A stretch of DNA of 43,703 nucleotides. Origin: JANNGZ01 sp031404155. GTDB lineage: Bacteria; Pseudomonadota; Gammaproteobacteria; Burkholderiales; Burkholderiaceae_C. The notes beneath the pieces were generated by a model, which searched no databases, had not been told where the DNA came from, and saw only the letters and a list, made by a program, of their open reading frames with translations. Shown here one piece after another: positions 32,077 through 40,691 of this stretch (within the stretch, counting starts at the first letter, position 1; each line of letters begins with the position of its first letter). The stretch spans positions 1 through 43,703 of the forward strand of contig JANNGZ010000032.1 of the NCBI GenBank assembly GCA_031404155.1, written 5' to 3'. The translations under genes and the position numbers were made by a program.

Positions 32077-34191
32077 CTACTGAATCCGCCACAGCTGCGC
32101 CAGCAGCGCCTTGCGGTTGACATGCGCAGAGACCGCGTCGGCGAGCGAGACGAAGAACTGCTCGCGTGTTTCGCAATGCGCCGCCGCCCGCTTGGCGATC
32201 AAGCCGGCAATCGGCCCGATTTGCCGCGCCAGGATGCGCTGCGCCTGGCCGGTCACGTGGGCGTGCATCGGCGTGGTGCCGAGCACCGGCAGGCGCGACA
32301 GGGTTTGCGGCGGCGCTGCACTGCGCATGGGCACCCCTACCGATGCCGGTGCCGAGCCGGGTGCGGCGCTGGATTTCGCAGTCGGACCTGGACGCGATGT
32401 CGTGCGGGATGTCGAGTCGGATGCCGAGCTGAAGGCCAAGCCGGCGGCTGATCCGGAGGCCGAGCCGAGTGCCATGTCGACTGCCGAGCTGAATGCCGAT
32501 CCGGAGGCCGCGATTGAGGCCGAGACGGTTGCCGAGATCGATGCCGAGATCGATGTCGAGAGGGATGCCAGGCCCGAGGCCAAGCTCGTCAGCGTCGATG
32601 CGGGTTTTGGTGTCGGCGCCAGCTTCGGTTCCGCTTTCGCCGCCGGCTTCGGGGCCTGGCCCGTCATCGCCGGTGGTGGCTTTGACCACAGCGCACCCGC
32701 CTGGGCGATGAAGGCCTTGCGTTCGGCCGCGTCGAGGTCGAGCGCGGCAAGTTGCGTCAGCAGCGCTGCCGGCGTGTTGCAGCGGCGGGCGGCGTCGCGC
32801 ACCAGCAGAGTGGCCATCGGGCCCACCTGCGCCGCGAGCAGGGCGCTCAGCCGCGCGAGCAGTGATTCGTCCCAGGCTGTGGTGTCCGATGCGGTGGTCG
32901 GCGATGTGTTTGGCGTTGTGGTTGCCGCGCGCGGTGCCGTCCGCGCTGGCGTGGCGGTATGCGGCGGTGTCGCCGTCTGCGCTCGTGTTGCCGAATGCGG
33001 TGGTGTAGTCGCATTCGCGCTCGGCCCCATCGCCAGCGTGTTCGCCGCCCGCGGCGCTGCCGCTGTGCCCGCGGCGCGCGCTGCGCCCGGGGCGCCGGTG
33101 CGGCCGATCGCGAGCGCGGTGTACAGCTCGGTGGCCACGCTGCTCGGGTGGCTGGCCGCGCCGGCGCTGGGCCTTGCATGGGTTGCGCCTGCGGCCTTGT
33201 TTTCGACGGGCGTTCCGGCATCGCCCAACGCATTGGCGCTGCGCGGCGCCGGCTGCGGCCGCAGCCCGTCGGCGTCGGTGCGGCGCAGGCGGATCAGCGT
33301 ATCGACACCGACCGCGGCCGCGATCGGCCGCGCCGCCACCTCGCGCAGCGCGTCGCGCATCTGCGCCGCGCTGGCGTAGCGCTGGCCCGGGTCCTTGGCC
33401 AGCGCGCGCGCGATGATGGCGTCGTACTGCGGCGGCGGCGGCGGGATCACCTCCAGCGTCGACGCCGGCAGCGGCTCGATGTGCAGCACCTGGTTCATCA
33501 CCATGCCGGGCGAGCCGCGAAACGGCGCCACGCCGGTGAGCAGCTCGTAGAGCAGCACGCCGCAGGAGAAGATGTCCACACGCTCGTCGGTTGGCTCGCC
33601 GGTGTAGCGCTCGGGCGCCATGTAGCCGGGGGTGCCGATCACGCTGCCATGTTGTGTCAGCTGCGCCGACTCGATGCGGGCGATGCCGAAGTCGGTGACC
33701 TTGAGTTTGCCGTTGCGGGTGAGCAGCAAATTCGCCGGCTTGATGTCGCGGTGGCACACGTCCTGCGCGTGCGCGCAGGCCAGCGCGTCGAGCAGCTGCA
33801 CCATGATCGACAGCGCGTCGTCCAGCGGTATGCGCCTGCCGCGCGCGGTGAACTCGAGCAGCGAGCAGCCTTCCACATACTCCATCACGATCAGCCGGTG
33901 CGCGCCCGCTTCCACATAGTCGTACACCGAAACGATGTTCGGGTGGTTCAGCCGCCCCGCCGCGCGCGCCTCGTTGCGAAAGCGCTCGGCCGCGCCGGAG
34001 TCGCTGCCCGCCGGCCCGAGCAGTTGCGCGCGGATCGCCTTGATCGCCACCGGGCGCTTGATCTCGGGGTCGACACCGCGGTAGACGATCCCCATCGCCC
34101 CCTCGCCCAGGGTGCCGGTGATTTCGTAGCGGCCGATCTGCCGCGGCGCCGGCCCGGTGTCGGCGTCTTGCAGGCGTTGTCTCGCGCTCAT
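32077..34191 (-). CDS. Serine/threonine protein kinase with duplicated C-terminal helical domain
   Basis: 704 residues. The kinase domain (about 20-280) is complete: GTLGEGAMGIVYRG, catalytic VAIKAI Lys, HRDIKPANLLL, DFGIAR and GYMAPERY. After a ~130-residue Ala/Thr/Pro linker, a ~55-residue module (LLAAQVGPMATLLVRDAARRC ... RKAFIAQ) appears. A second Ser/Ala-rich linker (SLSTSISASISATVSASIAA) follows, and the same module recurs at the C-terminus (LARQIGPIAGLIAKRAAAHC ... RKALLAQLW). No membrane helix is predicted, so it is cytoplasmic. Its ATG overlaps the stop of the heme-HAMP gene, pointing to a joint signalling role. The substrate is unknown. The second linker is made of degenerate short DNA repeats. 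Confidence 0.93.
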   Translation of the reverse strand: MSARQRLQDADTGPAPRQIGRYEITGTLGEGAMGIVYRGVDPEIKRPVAIKAIRAQLLGPAGSDSGAAERFRNEARAAGRLNHPNIVSVYDYVEAGAHRLIVMEYVEGCSLLEFTARGRRIPLDDALSIMVQLLDALACAHAQDVCHRDIKPANLLLTRNGKLKVTDFGIARIESAQLTQHGSVIGTPGYMAPERYTGEPTDERVDIFSCGVLLYELLTGVAPFRGSPGMVMNQVLHIEPLPASTLEVIPPPPPQYDAIIARALAKDPGQRYASAAQMRDALREVAARPIAAAVGVDTLIRLRRTDADGLRPQPAPRSANALGDAGTPVENKAAGATHARPSAGAASHPSSVATELYTALAIGRTGAPGAARAAGTAAAPRAANTLAMGPSANATTPPHSATRAQTATPPHTATPARTAPRAATTTPNTSPTTASDTTAWDESLLARLSALLAAQVGPMATLLVRDAARRCNTPAALLTQLAALDLDAAERKAFIAQAGALWSKPPPAMTGQAPKPAAKAEPKLAPTPKPASTLTSLASGLASLSTSISASISATVSASIAASGSAFSSAVDMALGSASGSAAGLAFSSASDSTSRTTSRPGPTAKSSAAPGSAPASVGVPMRSAAPPQTLSRLPVLGTTPMHAHVTGQAQRILARQIGPIAGLIAKRAAAHCETREQFFVSLADAVSAHVNRKALLAQLWRIQ

Positions 34192-35069
34192 GCTGGTGCC
34201 CCTTCCAGCATCTTCATCGCCTGTACCAGGCTCTTGCGCATGCGCGAGAAGGACACGGCCAGGAGGCCGATTTCGTCGCGCTCGAATCCGGCGAACGCGG
34301 GGGCGCTCATCTCGCCCAGGCTGACCCGGTCGGCAATGGTGGCCAGGCGCGTCACCGGGCGGACCACCAGCCACCACAACATGGCGTTGAGCAGCAGCGC
34401 GATGGCCCCGAACACCGCGCCGAGCATGAGCATGAACATCGTCCACGCGGCGTCCGCGCGTTGCAGCGGCAGCGCCATCGGCACCGACACGATCTGCGCG
34501 CCGACGATTTCGCCGAGCTGCCAGCCGAAGCCGTTGGCTGGGCCGTACTTGTCCACCAGGGTGCGCGGCGCGCTCTCCACCGTGCTGTGGCAGCGCAGGC
34601 AGGCGCCGTCGCTGATCTTGATCGGGCGCGCGATGTACAGCGCGCGGCCGGTGGGCGTGTCGCGCTGGCCGATGAACTCCTTGCTCTCGGGCGACTTGCG
34701 GAATTCGCCGATCACGTCGGCCTCCCATTCCACCGCGCGGTCGCGCGGGTTGGTCGGGTTCAGCGTGGCTTCCTTGTAGCTGTACTCGGGGTGGCTCTTG
34801 TTCAACTTGGCCAGCACCTCGGTGGCCGAAAACGCCGGCACCGACTGCGGCAGGAAGCCGTACTTCATCTGCGTTTCCAGCAGCGGCGCCACCTGGGTGG
34901 AGGTGTAGGAGCGCACCGCGAGCGCCTTCTCGAGCATGAAGCGTGCGTGTTGCAGCACCTCCTCCTGCGCGTTGGTTTGCAGCAGCTGGCGCGTCATCAC
35001 GCTGGTGGCGCCGAGCGCGAGCACAAACACGAGCAGGAACGCGAGATTGAATTTCAGCAGCAGTTTCAT
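34188..35069 (-). CDS. Membrane heme-binding sensor protein (DUF3365/Tll0287-like) with HAMP
   Basis: 293 residues. The N-terminal helix KFNLAFLLVFVLALGATSV is followed by a periplasmic ~165-residue region of the DUF3365 type (YSYKEATLNPTNPRDRA, FIGQRDTPTGRALYIARPI) with the heme site CLRCH (C157, C160, H161). A second helix (about FMLMLGAVFGAIALLLNAMLWW) and a HAMP domain follow, and there the protein ends: there is no kinase, cyclase or methyl-accepting domain. The missing output is probably supplied by the Ser/Thr kinase whose gene starts inside its stop (ATGA 34188-34191). The FecR gene overlaps upstream in the same way (35066-35069). A redox, nitric oxide or gas signal would fit the heme. 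Confidence 0.85.
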   Translation of the reverse strand: MKLLLKFNLAFLLVFVLALGATSVMTRQLLQTNAQEEVLQHARFMLEKALAVRSYTSTQVAPLLETQMKYGFLPQSVPAFSATEVLAKLNKSHPEYSYKEATLNPTNPRDRAVEWEADVIGEFRKSPESKEFIGQRDTPTGRALYIARPIKISDGACLRCHSTVESAPRTLVDKYGPANGFGWQLGEIVGAQIVSVPMALPLQRADAAWTMFMLMLGAVFGAIALLLNAMLWWLVVRPVTRLATIADRVSLGEMSAPAFAGFERDEIGLLAVSFSRMRKSLVQAMKMLEGAPA

Positions 35070-36109
35070 TGGACCTCCGACAAGCGGGTGGGCAGGTGGA
35101 TCTCGCGCAGCGTGCTCGGCCATTGCAGCGTGGTGGCGGGTGCGCCGGGCGCACCCGCCGGTGTGGCGGCCGGCGTTGCGGCCGAAGGCGCGGCGTCCAG
35201 CGTGGGCTCGCGCTTGGCCGGCGGCGCGGCCTGGCGCGCTACCGCGGTGGCCTTCGCCCGCGCCTTGTCGGCCGGGTAGAGCACCCGCTTCCACTCCGGA
35301 TGTGCCTTCAGTTCGGCGAGCAGCGAGGCGCGGAACAGGCGGTCCCGGCTCATCGCCGCGAAGCGCTGCACGAAGCTCGGGCGCAACGCGGCTTCGGCGT
35401 TGATCCACAGTGCCACGTCTTCATAGCTCACCGCCATGCCTTCACCAGGCTGCGGCGGCACCGTCTTGCTGAAGCGCGCGGCGCGGCGCGGCAGCGAGTC
35501 GGCAAAGGCGCGTGGCATCTCGCGCAGCGCGGCTTCGGGGTTGCGCTGCAGCAGCGTGCCACCGGCCGCGCCTTCGAGCGTCCACGCGTCGCCATCACCC
35601 AGAGAGCGCACGCCCACCGCCAGGCCCACCGCACGCTCTTCGATCTCGGCACGGCCGCTTTCGACGAACACCAGCGCGGCCTGCGGCGCGACCCGCACGA
35701 CCGCGGTGCCGGCCAGGCGCGGCAGGTCGAAGCGCGGTGTGGCAATGCCGCCGAGCTCGCTCGCGCGGCCGGCGGCGAGTGTCAACTTCACCCAGCCGCG
35801 CGCCAGGTACAGCGCGGCACGGCGCGAGCCGGTGAGTGCGCCCGGCTGCAACAACAACTCGGTACCGGGCCCGATGTCCAGCAAGGTGCCGTCGGCGAAC
35901 TCGATGCGCACCAGCCGCGCGTTGGCGCCGGTGCGCACGATGTCGTCGTCGCGCAGGTGCAGTCCTTCGGCGGCGGCAAAGCGGCGGGTGTCGCGTAGCA
36001 CCGTGGCGTCGCCGTCGAGGATGGTGAACATGCCGACGTTGGAGGCCGCGCAGCAGGCGGGCAGTGCGAGCCAGGCCAGCAGGGTCTTGATCAGGTTCAG
36101 GCGGGGCAT
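35066..36109 (-). CDS. FecR-domain periplasmic protein
   Basis: 347 residues. A signal peptide (IKTLLAWLALPACCAASN) leads into a FecR-like domain: VGMFTILDGDATVLRD, LRDDDIVRTGANARLVRIEF, DGTLLDIGPGTELLLQPG, then ARGWVKLTLAAG. The C-terminal half is less defined and ends in a Pro/Ala tail. FecR domains in stand-alone periplasmic proteins often serve as assembly or sensing modules, not only as sigma-factor regulators; no sigma factor is nearby. It heads the three-gene operon FecR / heme-HAMP / Ser-Thr kinase with 4-base overlaps, so it may scaffold or modulate the sensor. Confidence 0.85.
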   Translation of the reverse strand: MPRLNLIKTLLAWLALPACCAASNVGMFTILDGDATVLRDTRRFAAAEGLHLRDDDIVRTGANARLVRIEFADGTLLDIGPGTELLLQPGALTGSRRAALYLARGWVKLTLAAGRASELGGIATPRFDLPRLAGTAVVRVAPQAALVFVESGRAEIEERAVGLAVGVRSLGDGDAWTLEGAAGGTLLQRNPEAALREMPRAFADSLPRRAARFSKTVPPQPGEGMAVSYEDVALWINAEAALRPSFVQRFAAMSRDRLFRASLLAELKAHPEWKRVLYPADKARAKATAVARQAAPPAKREPTLDAAPSAATPAATPAGAPGAPATTLQWPSTLREIHLPTRLSEVQ

Positions 36110-36265
36110 GGTGTCGACTCCAGCCGTCGCGGGGTTGCGGCGGTGAATTCAGAATAGGAGGCAACAAGCAATACCCGTATCGCTCTGATGGGGGAGAGCG
36201 CTAGTGAGCGGAGTCAAAAACCGGGCTGTCGGCAGCAAACCTCTGTAGCTGTGATGAAGGGCGAA

Positions 36266-36279
36266 CCCCCAAAAGGGGG
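36266..36279 (-). terminator. Small C5/G5 hairpin downstream of the cytochrome genes
   Basis: CCCCC-AAAA-GGGGG at 36266-36279 lies about 100 bases past the triheme cytochrome stop and 160 bases before the FecR start on the same strand. No clear T-run. The rest of the 271-base gap shows no gene. Confidence 0.3.
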
Positions 36280-36380
36280 ACCGTTCTCGATCGCGTGTTT
36301 GCGGGAGGGGCGGTGGTCAAAGCGCGACGCATCCGCAAGAACCAGCGCAACGCCCAGGCGGCGTCACGCGCCGGGCTCGC

Positions 36381-37847
36381 TCACTCGCCACCGCGGTAGC
36401 GGCCCACCTCCAGCGCGGTCACCGGCGGCGCGTGGGGGCCGAACGCCTGGCGCAGGTGCGTGGCCACGGCGGCGACGTCTTCGTCGCTGAGCAGGTTCGC
36501 AAACGGCGGCATGCCGAAGGGCCGCGGGTTGCCGTCGGTGGCGGGTGCGAAGCCACCCCGAACGATGATGCGCACCAGGTTCGCCGGCGGCTCCAGCGTG
36601 ACCACGCGGTTGCCGGCCAGCGGCGAAACCAGTCGCTTGCCGTTGGCGGCGTGTCCCCCTTCACCGGCCGCGCCGTGGCAACTCGCGCAATGGGTTTCAT
36701 ACAGCTTCGCGCCGGCGCTCGGCGCGGCCAGGGCCTGTGCCTTCGCGGGAGCGGGCGCCGCAGCCGCGGCATGCGCCGCGGCGGGTGCCGGCGTTTGCGC
36801 CAGGGCTTTCAGGTAGACGGCCACCGCGCGCAGGTCAGGCTCGCTCAAGTGCTGCGTGCTGCGCAACACCACCTCAGCCATCGGCCCGAGTGTGGTGCCA
36901 CGCGCTGAAGTGCCGGTCTGCAGCAGCGCCACGATGTCCTCCAGCGGCCAGGCGGCCACACCCGCTTCGTGGGCCGCGCTGAGCGACGGGGCGTACCAGT
37001 TCTGCTGCGGGATCAAGCCACCGGCGAGCGCGGCGCCGCCCCCCGGGGTGGCGCCGAGCCAGTTGCGCCCGCCATGGCAGGCGGCGCAGTGGCCGAGGCC
37101 TCGCACCAGGTAGGCGCCGCGGTTCCATTCGGCGCTTTGGGCCGCGTCCGGCTCGAACACCGCGGCCTTGAAAAAGAGTGCGCGCCAGACCGCGAGCGCG
37201 GCCTGCGTGTTGAACGGCCAGCGCAGTTGGTGCGGTGTGTTGGCGCGTTGCACCGCGGGCAGGGTGCGCAGGTAGGCGTAGAGCGCGTCGCTGTCTTCGC
37301 GCGTGGCGCGGGTGTAGTCCGGGTAGGGGAACGCGGGGTAGAGCAGCCGCCCGCTGGCCGAGCGGCCGTGGTGCAGCGCGCGCCAGAACTGCGCGGCGCT
37401 CCAGCCGCCGATGCCGGTGGCCAGGTCCGGCGTGAGGTTGCCGGCGTAGACGCTGCCGAAGGGCGTGGCGATGCCGCGCCCACCCGCGTAAGGCGCGCCG
37501 CCACGCTCGGTGTGGCAGGCGCCGCAGTTGCCGGCGCGGGCGAGGTAGGCGCCGCGTTCGATTTGCTCCGGTGTGCCGTTGTTCGGCACGGTGAACGTGG
37601 CGATCGGTTCTTCGTTGCGCGTGTTGAGCCACGCCACCGCGGTGGCGAGCGCGAGCACCACCACGAGCGGCGCGAGGATCGTCACCCACCGGCGCCGGGG
37701 CTTCGAGGCCGGAGGTGATGACGGCGGTGACGCAGGCGGTGATGCCGGCGGTGATGCGAGCGCTGACGCAAGCGGTGGTGCTAGCGGCGATGCTGAGGCG
37801 GTAGGCCGCGATTCAGGCCGCGTTGGCGGCGGCGTGCCCGATCTCAT
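36381..37847 (-). CDS. Membrane-anchored triheme cytochrome c
   Basis: 488 residues from ATG 37847. A Ser/Pro-rich cytoplasmic N-terminus (repeats such as ASPPASPPASPPSSPPAS) precedes one membrane helix (about 54-74). Three periplasmic heme sites follow: CGACH (C108), CAACH near 255 and CASCH near 400. The first two domains resemble the cytochrome subunit of membrane alcohol/aldehyde dehydrogenases (ERGAYLARAGNCGACHTERG, GGRGIATPFGSVYAGNLTPD), and the third is a mono-heme c domain after an Ala-rich linker. It would shuttle electrons to a terminal oxidase. It lies 10 bases after the diheme cytochrome gene on the same strand, hence probably one transcript. No dehydrogenase subunit is beside it. 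Confidence 0.9.
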   Translation of the reverse strand: MRSGTPPPTRPESRPTASASPLAPPLASALASPPASPPASPPSSPPASKPRRRWVTILAPLVVVLALATAVAWLNTRNEEPIATFTVPNNGTPEQIERGAYLARAGNCGACHTERGGAPYAGGRGIATPFGSVYAGNLTPDLATGIGGWSAAQFWRALHHGRSASGRLLYPAFPYPDYTRATREDSDALYAYLRTLPAVQRANTPHQLRWPFNTQAALAVWRALFFKAAVFEPDAAQSAEWNRGAYLVRGLGHCAACHGGRNWLGATPGGGAALAGGLIPQQNWYAPSLSAAHEAGVAAWPLEDIVALLQTGTSARGTTLGPMAEVVLRSTQHLSEPDLRAVAVYLKALAQTPAPAAAHAAAAAPAPAKAQALAAPSAGAKLYETHCASCHGAAGEGGHAANGKRLVSPLAGNRVVTLEPPANLVRIIVRGGFAPATDGNPRPFGMPPFANLLSDEDVAAVATHLRQAFGPHAPPVTALEVGRYRGGE

Positions 37848-37857
37848 CGCCGCCCGA

Positions 37858-38652
37858 TCACTTCGGCACGCTGCCGCATTCCAGCGTGGTCTCGCCTCGC
37901 GCCGGGGCCACCGGCGCCGCACGGCCGGCGGCCGCGGGCGAGGCGCTCACCACCGGCCGGCTTGCCAGCCACGCGGCCAGCGCGCTCACATCGGCGGTAC
38001 TCAGGCGCTTCGCGATCTGCGCCATGCAGTCCGGGGCCAGCGCGCGGCGCTGCCCGGTGGCCCAGGCACCGAGCTGGCCTTGCAGGTAGTCGCGCGGCAA
38101 ACCGAGCAGGCCGGGCACCGCGGGCGCCACGCCGTTGAGCGCGTGGCCGTGGCAGCTGGCACAGGCCGGCAGGCCACGCGCCGCGTCACCTTGCAGCGCG
38201 AGCCTTTGCCCCTGTTGCAGCAGCGCGGCCGGCTCTGCGGTCGCGGGCGGTGCGGGGTAGGGCAGGTCGAGCGCAGCAAAGTGGTTCGCGATCTCGCGCA
38301 GGTAGCTGTCGCTCAGCACGTCGACCATCGCCACCATCGGGCCGTAGTGCCGCCGCCCGTCACGAAAATTCAGCAGCTGGTTGTAGAGGTAATCCGCCGG
38401 CTTGCCGGCAATGCGCGGGTGGTAGCCGTCGGGCCGCGCCACTCCCTGCCTGCCGTGGCAGAGCGTGCAAGCGGCCAGGCGCTGCGCCAGGCTGTCTTCC
38501 ACCCGGCCTGGTTTGGCTGCGGGCGCGGCCGCCGGCGCGCCTGCCTGCCCACTGTTCTGCGCACTGTGCTGTGCCAGCGCCGGCGCGCAGGCCCACATGG
38601 GCAGCAAGCCCAGCGCCGCCCCAAGCGCAACGGCTGCGGGCTTCAAGCGCAA
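37858..38652 (-). CDS. Periplasmic diheme cytochrome c
   Basis: 264 residues from TTG 38652 (AAAGG just upstream). Signal peptide ends near APALAQ. Two class I c-type domains carry CTLCH (about residue 62) and CASCH (about 166), with the second-domain features ALNGVAPAVPGLLG and YLQGQLGAW. This is the layout of cytochrome c4/c553-like electron carriers (PADYLYNQLLNFRDGRRHYGPM). Probably a soluble donor to or acceptor from the triheme protein encoded 10 bases downstream. The next gene, hyi, is divergent, 60 bases away. Confidence 0.88.
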   Translation of the reverse strand: MRLKPAAVALGAALGLLPMWACAPALAQHSAQNSGQAGAPAAAPAAKPGRVEDSLAQRLAACTLCHGRQGVARPDGYHPRIAGKPADYLYNQLLNFRDGRRHYGPMVAMVDVLSDSYLREIANHFAALDLPYPAPPATAEPAALLQQGQRLALQGDAARGLPACASCHGHALNGVAPAVPGLLGLPRDYLQGQLGAWATGQRRALAPDCMAQIAKRLSTADVSALAAWLASRPVVSASPAAAGRAAPVAPARGETTLECGSVPK

Positions 38653-38712
38653 GTGCGGCCTTTCGCCTCGGCCGCGCCGCTAACATGCACTTCGAGTTCA
38701 GGAGACATCGCC

Positions 38713-39498
38713 ATGCCCAAGTTTGCCGCCAACCTCTCGATGCTGTTCAACGAGGTACCGTTTCTCGACCGCTTCGAGCGCGCCGCCGCCGCCGGCTTCG
38801 ACGCGGTGGAGTTCCTGTTTCCCTACGAGCACCCGGCGGCGCAACTGCGCGAGCTGCTCGACAAACACCGCCTTCAGCTCGTGCTGCACAACCTGCCGCC
38901 GGGCGACTGGAATGCCGGTGAGCGCGGCCTGGCCTGCCTGCCCGGCCGCGAGGGTGAGTTCCAGGCCAGCGTGGCGCAGGGCCTGGAATACGCCAAGGTG
39001 CTCGGCGTGCCGCAGCTGCATTGCCTGGCTGGGCGGGTGCCGCTGGAGCAGCGGCGCGAGGTGCACCACGAAACCCTGGTCAGGAACTTCAGGTTCGCCG
39101 CGGCGGAACTCCACAAGGCCGGGCTGAAGCTGCTGCTCGAGCCGATCAATTTCTATGACATCCCCGGCTTCTACGTGAATACCCCGGCGCAAGGGATCGC
39201 CGTCCTCGACGAGGTCGGTGCCGGCAATGCGTTCCTGCAGTACGACATCTACCACGCGCAACGCATGCAAGGCGAGATCGCGGCCACGATGCAGCAGCTG
39301 CTGCCGCGCATTGCGCACATGCAGCTCGCCGACAACCCGGGCCGCAACGAGCCCGGCACAGGCGAGTTGAACTGGGCCTTCCTGTTCGCCCATATCGACG
39401 CCATCGGCTACCGCGGCCATATCGGTTGCGAATACAAGCCCGCCACCACCACCGAAGCCGGCCTCGGCTGGCGCGAGAAGTTCGTGCGCCCGGTGTAG
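38713..39498 (+). CDS. hyi: Hydroxypyruvate isomerase
   Basis: 261 residues, a TIM-barrel of the Hyi/OtnI family. Conserved pieces: FAANLSMLFNEVPFLDRF, LVLHNLPPGDWNAGERG, LLEPINFYDIPGFY with the metal-binding Glu, QYDIYHAQRM, HMQLADNPGRNEPGTGELNW and GCEYKP. It interconverts hydroxypyruvate and tartronate semialdehyde in the cytoplasm. GGAGA lies before ATG 38713. It is followed by glxR; the usual partner gcl (glyoxylate carboligase) is not in the window, so the three-gene glyoxylate set is split or extends elsewhere. Alternative within the family: OtnI, 2-oxo-tetronate isomerase. Confidence 0.9.
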   Translation: MPKFAANLSMLFNEVPFLDRFERAAAAGFDAVEFLFPYEHPAAQLRELLDKHRLQLVLHNLPPGDWNAGERGLACLPGREGEFQASVAQGLEYAKVLGVPQLHCLAGRVPLEQRREVHHETLVRNFRFAAAELHKAGLKLLLEPINFYDIPGFYVNTPAQGIAVLDEVGAGNAFLQYDIYHAQRMQGEIAATMQQLLPRIAHMQLADNPGRNEPGTGELNWAFLFAHIDAIGYRGHIGCEYKPATTTEAGLGWREKFVRPV

Positions 39499-39505
39499 GA
39501 AACCC

Positions 39506-39530
39506 GTCCGGGCTGAGCCTGTCGAAGCCC
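39506..39530 (+). repeat. Short dispersed repeat between hyi and glxR
   Basis: GTCCGGGCTGAGCCTGTCGA followed by AGCCC lies in the 66-base gap between the two genes. A relative (CCTGTCCTGAGCCTGGTCGA) occurs near 7077 in the 60-bp array. The GAGC(C/T)TGTCGAAG core is a widespread bacterial dispersed repeat, from memory. Confidence 0.55.
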
Positions 39531-39564
39531 CGCCGACCACCCACCCATCACCACCAGGATCATC

Positions 39565-40464
39565 ATGAGCAACACCGCGCAGCAAAAACTCGGCTTCATC
39601 GGCCTGGGCATCATGGGCGCGCCAATGGCCGGCCAGCTGCTCAAGGCCGGTCACCAACTCTTTGTGCAGACCCGCAGCCAAGTGCCCGACGAACTGGCCT
39701 CGGCGGCCACCGTGTGCAAGAGTGCCGCGGAGGTGGCGCGCCACGCCGACGTGGTCTTCCTGATGCTGCCCGACACCCCCGATGTGGAAGCGGTGCTCTT
39801 CGGCGAGAACGGCGTGGCCTCGGGTTTGACCGCGGGCAAGTGTGTTGTCGACATGAGCTCGATCTCGCCGATCGACACCAAGCGGTTCGCCTCGCGCATC
39901 AACGAACTCGGCTGCGACTACCTCGACGCGCCGGTCTCGGGTGGCGAGGTGGGCGCCAAGGCCGCGAGCCTGACCATCATGGTCGGCGGGCCGGACGCCA
40001 CCTTCAACAAGGTCAAGCCGCTGTTCGAGCTGATGGGCAAGAACATCACGCTGGTGGGCGGCAACGGCGACGGCCAGACCACCAAGGTGGCCAACCAGAT
40101 CATCGTGGCGCTGAACATCGCCGCGGTGGCCGAGGCGCTGGTGTTCGCCAGCAAGGCCGGCGCCGACCCGGCCAAGGTGCGCCAGGCGCTGATGGGCGGC
40201 TTTGCCGCGTCGCGCATCCTGGAAGTGCACGGCGAGCGCATGGTCAAGCGCACCTTCAACCCCGGCTTCCGCATCAAGCTGCACCAGAAGGATTTGAGCC
40301 TCGCGCTCGCCGGTGCGCGTGAGCTGGGCGTGGCGCTGCCGGGCACCGCGAACGTGGCGCAGCTGATGAATGCATGCGCCGCGCGGGGTTGGGACCAGCT
40401 CGACCACTCCGCGCTGGTGAAGGCGCTGGAAGCGATGGCCGGGCATGAGTTGGCGCGGGAGTGA
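39565..40464 (+). CDS. glxR: 2-hydroxy-3-oxopropionate reductase (tartronate semialdehyde reductase)
   Basis: 299 residues of the beta-hydroxyacid dehydrogenase family. The Rossmann start is LGFIGLGIMGAPMAGQLLKAGH, followed by the substrate motif YLDAPVSGGEVGAKAASLTIMVGG and the catalytic Lys region GDGQTTKVANQIIVALN. It reduces tartronate semialdehyde to glycerate, closing the glyoxylate-to-glycerate path with hyi. It follows hyi with 66 bases between, containing a repeat. GGATC is the only Shine-Dalgarno-like sequence near ATG 39565. The chain GlxR/GarR cannot be told apart by sequence alone. Confidence 0.93.
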   Translation: MSNTAQQKLGFIGLGIMGAPMAGQLLKAGHQLFVQTRSQVPDELASAATVCKSAAEVARHADVVFLMLPDTPDVEAVLFGENGVASGLTAGKCVVDMSSISPIDTKRFASRINELGCDYLDAPVSGGEVGAKAASLTIMVGGPDATFNKVKPLFELMGKNITLVGGNGDGQTTKVANQIIVALNIAAVAEALVFASKAGADPAKVRQALMGGFAASRILEVHGERMVKRTFNPGFRIKLHQKDLSLALAGARELGVALPGTANVAQLMNACAARGWDQLDHSALVKALEAMAGHELARE

Positions 40465-40691
40465 TTGCGCGAACGGGAGATCATGGGCGTTGGTGTGACG
40501 CGGACCGGACCCTCACGACCATTTTCGGGGGACTCTCTGAACGCGTGTAGCCAGCGTTGGCGCGTGCGCGCCGCTCGCCCGCACGCTTGGTGGCAACGCC
40601 GCGGTTGAACGCACGGTCGCAGATGCCAACGATGGAAGAGTTCTCGCGAACTGTCGGGCCGCGCAGCCGCGGCCCGCTCCGCGGCCGCGCT

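Noticed and set aside
32111..33379. Plus-strand 422-codon frame opposite the Ser/Thr kinase tail.
   Set aside because: Produced by low-complexity repeats and GC bias; the kinase frame is continuous and conserved in style.
36110..36380. Possible c-di-GMP riboswitch before or after the FecR operon.
   Set aside because: No conserved GEMM core could be matched on either strand; only a small hairpin is seen.
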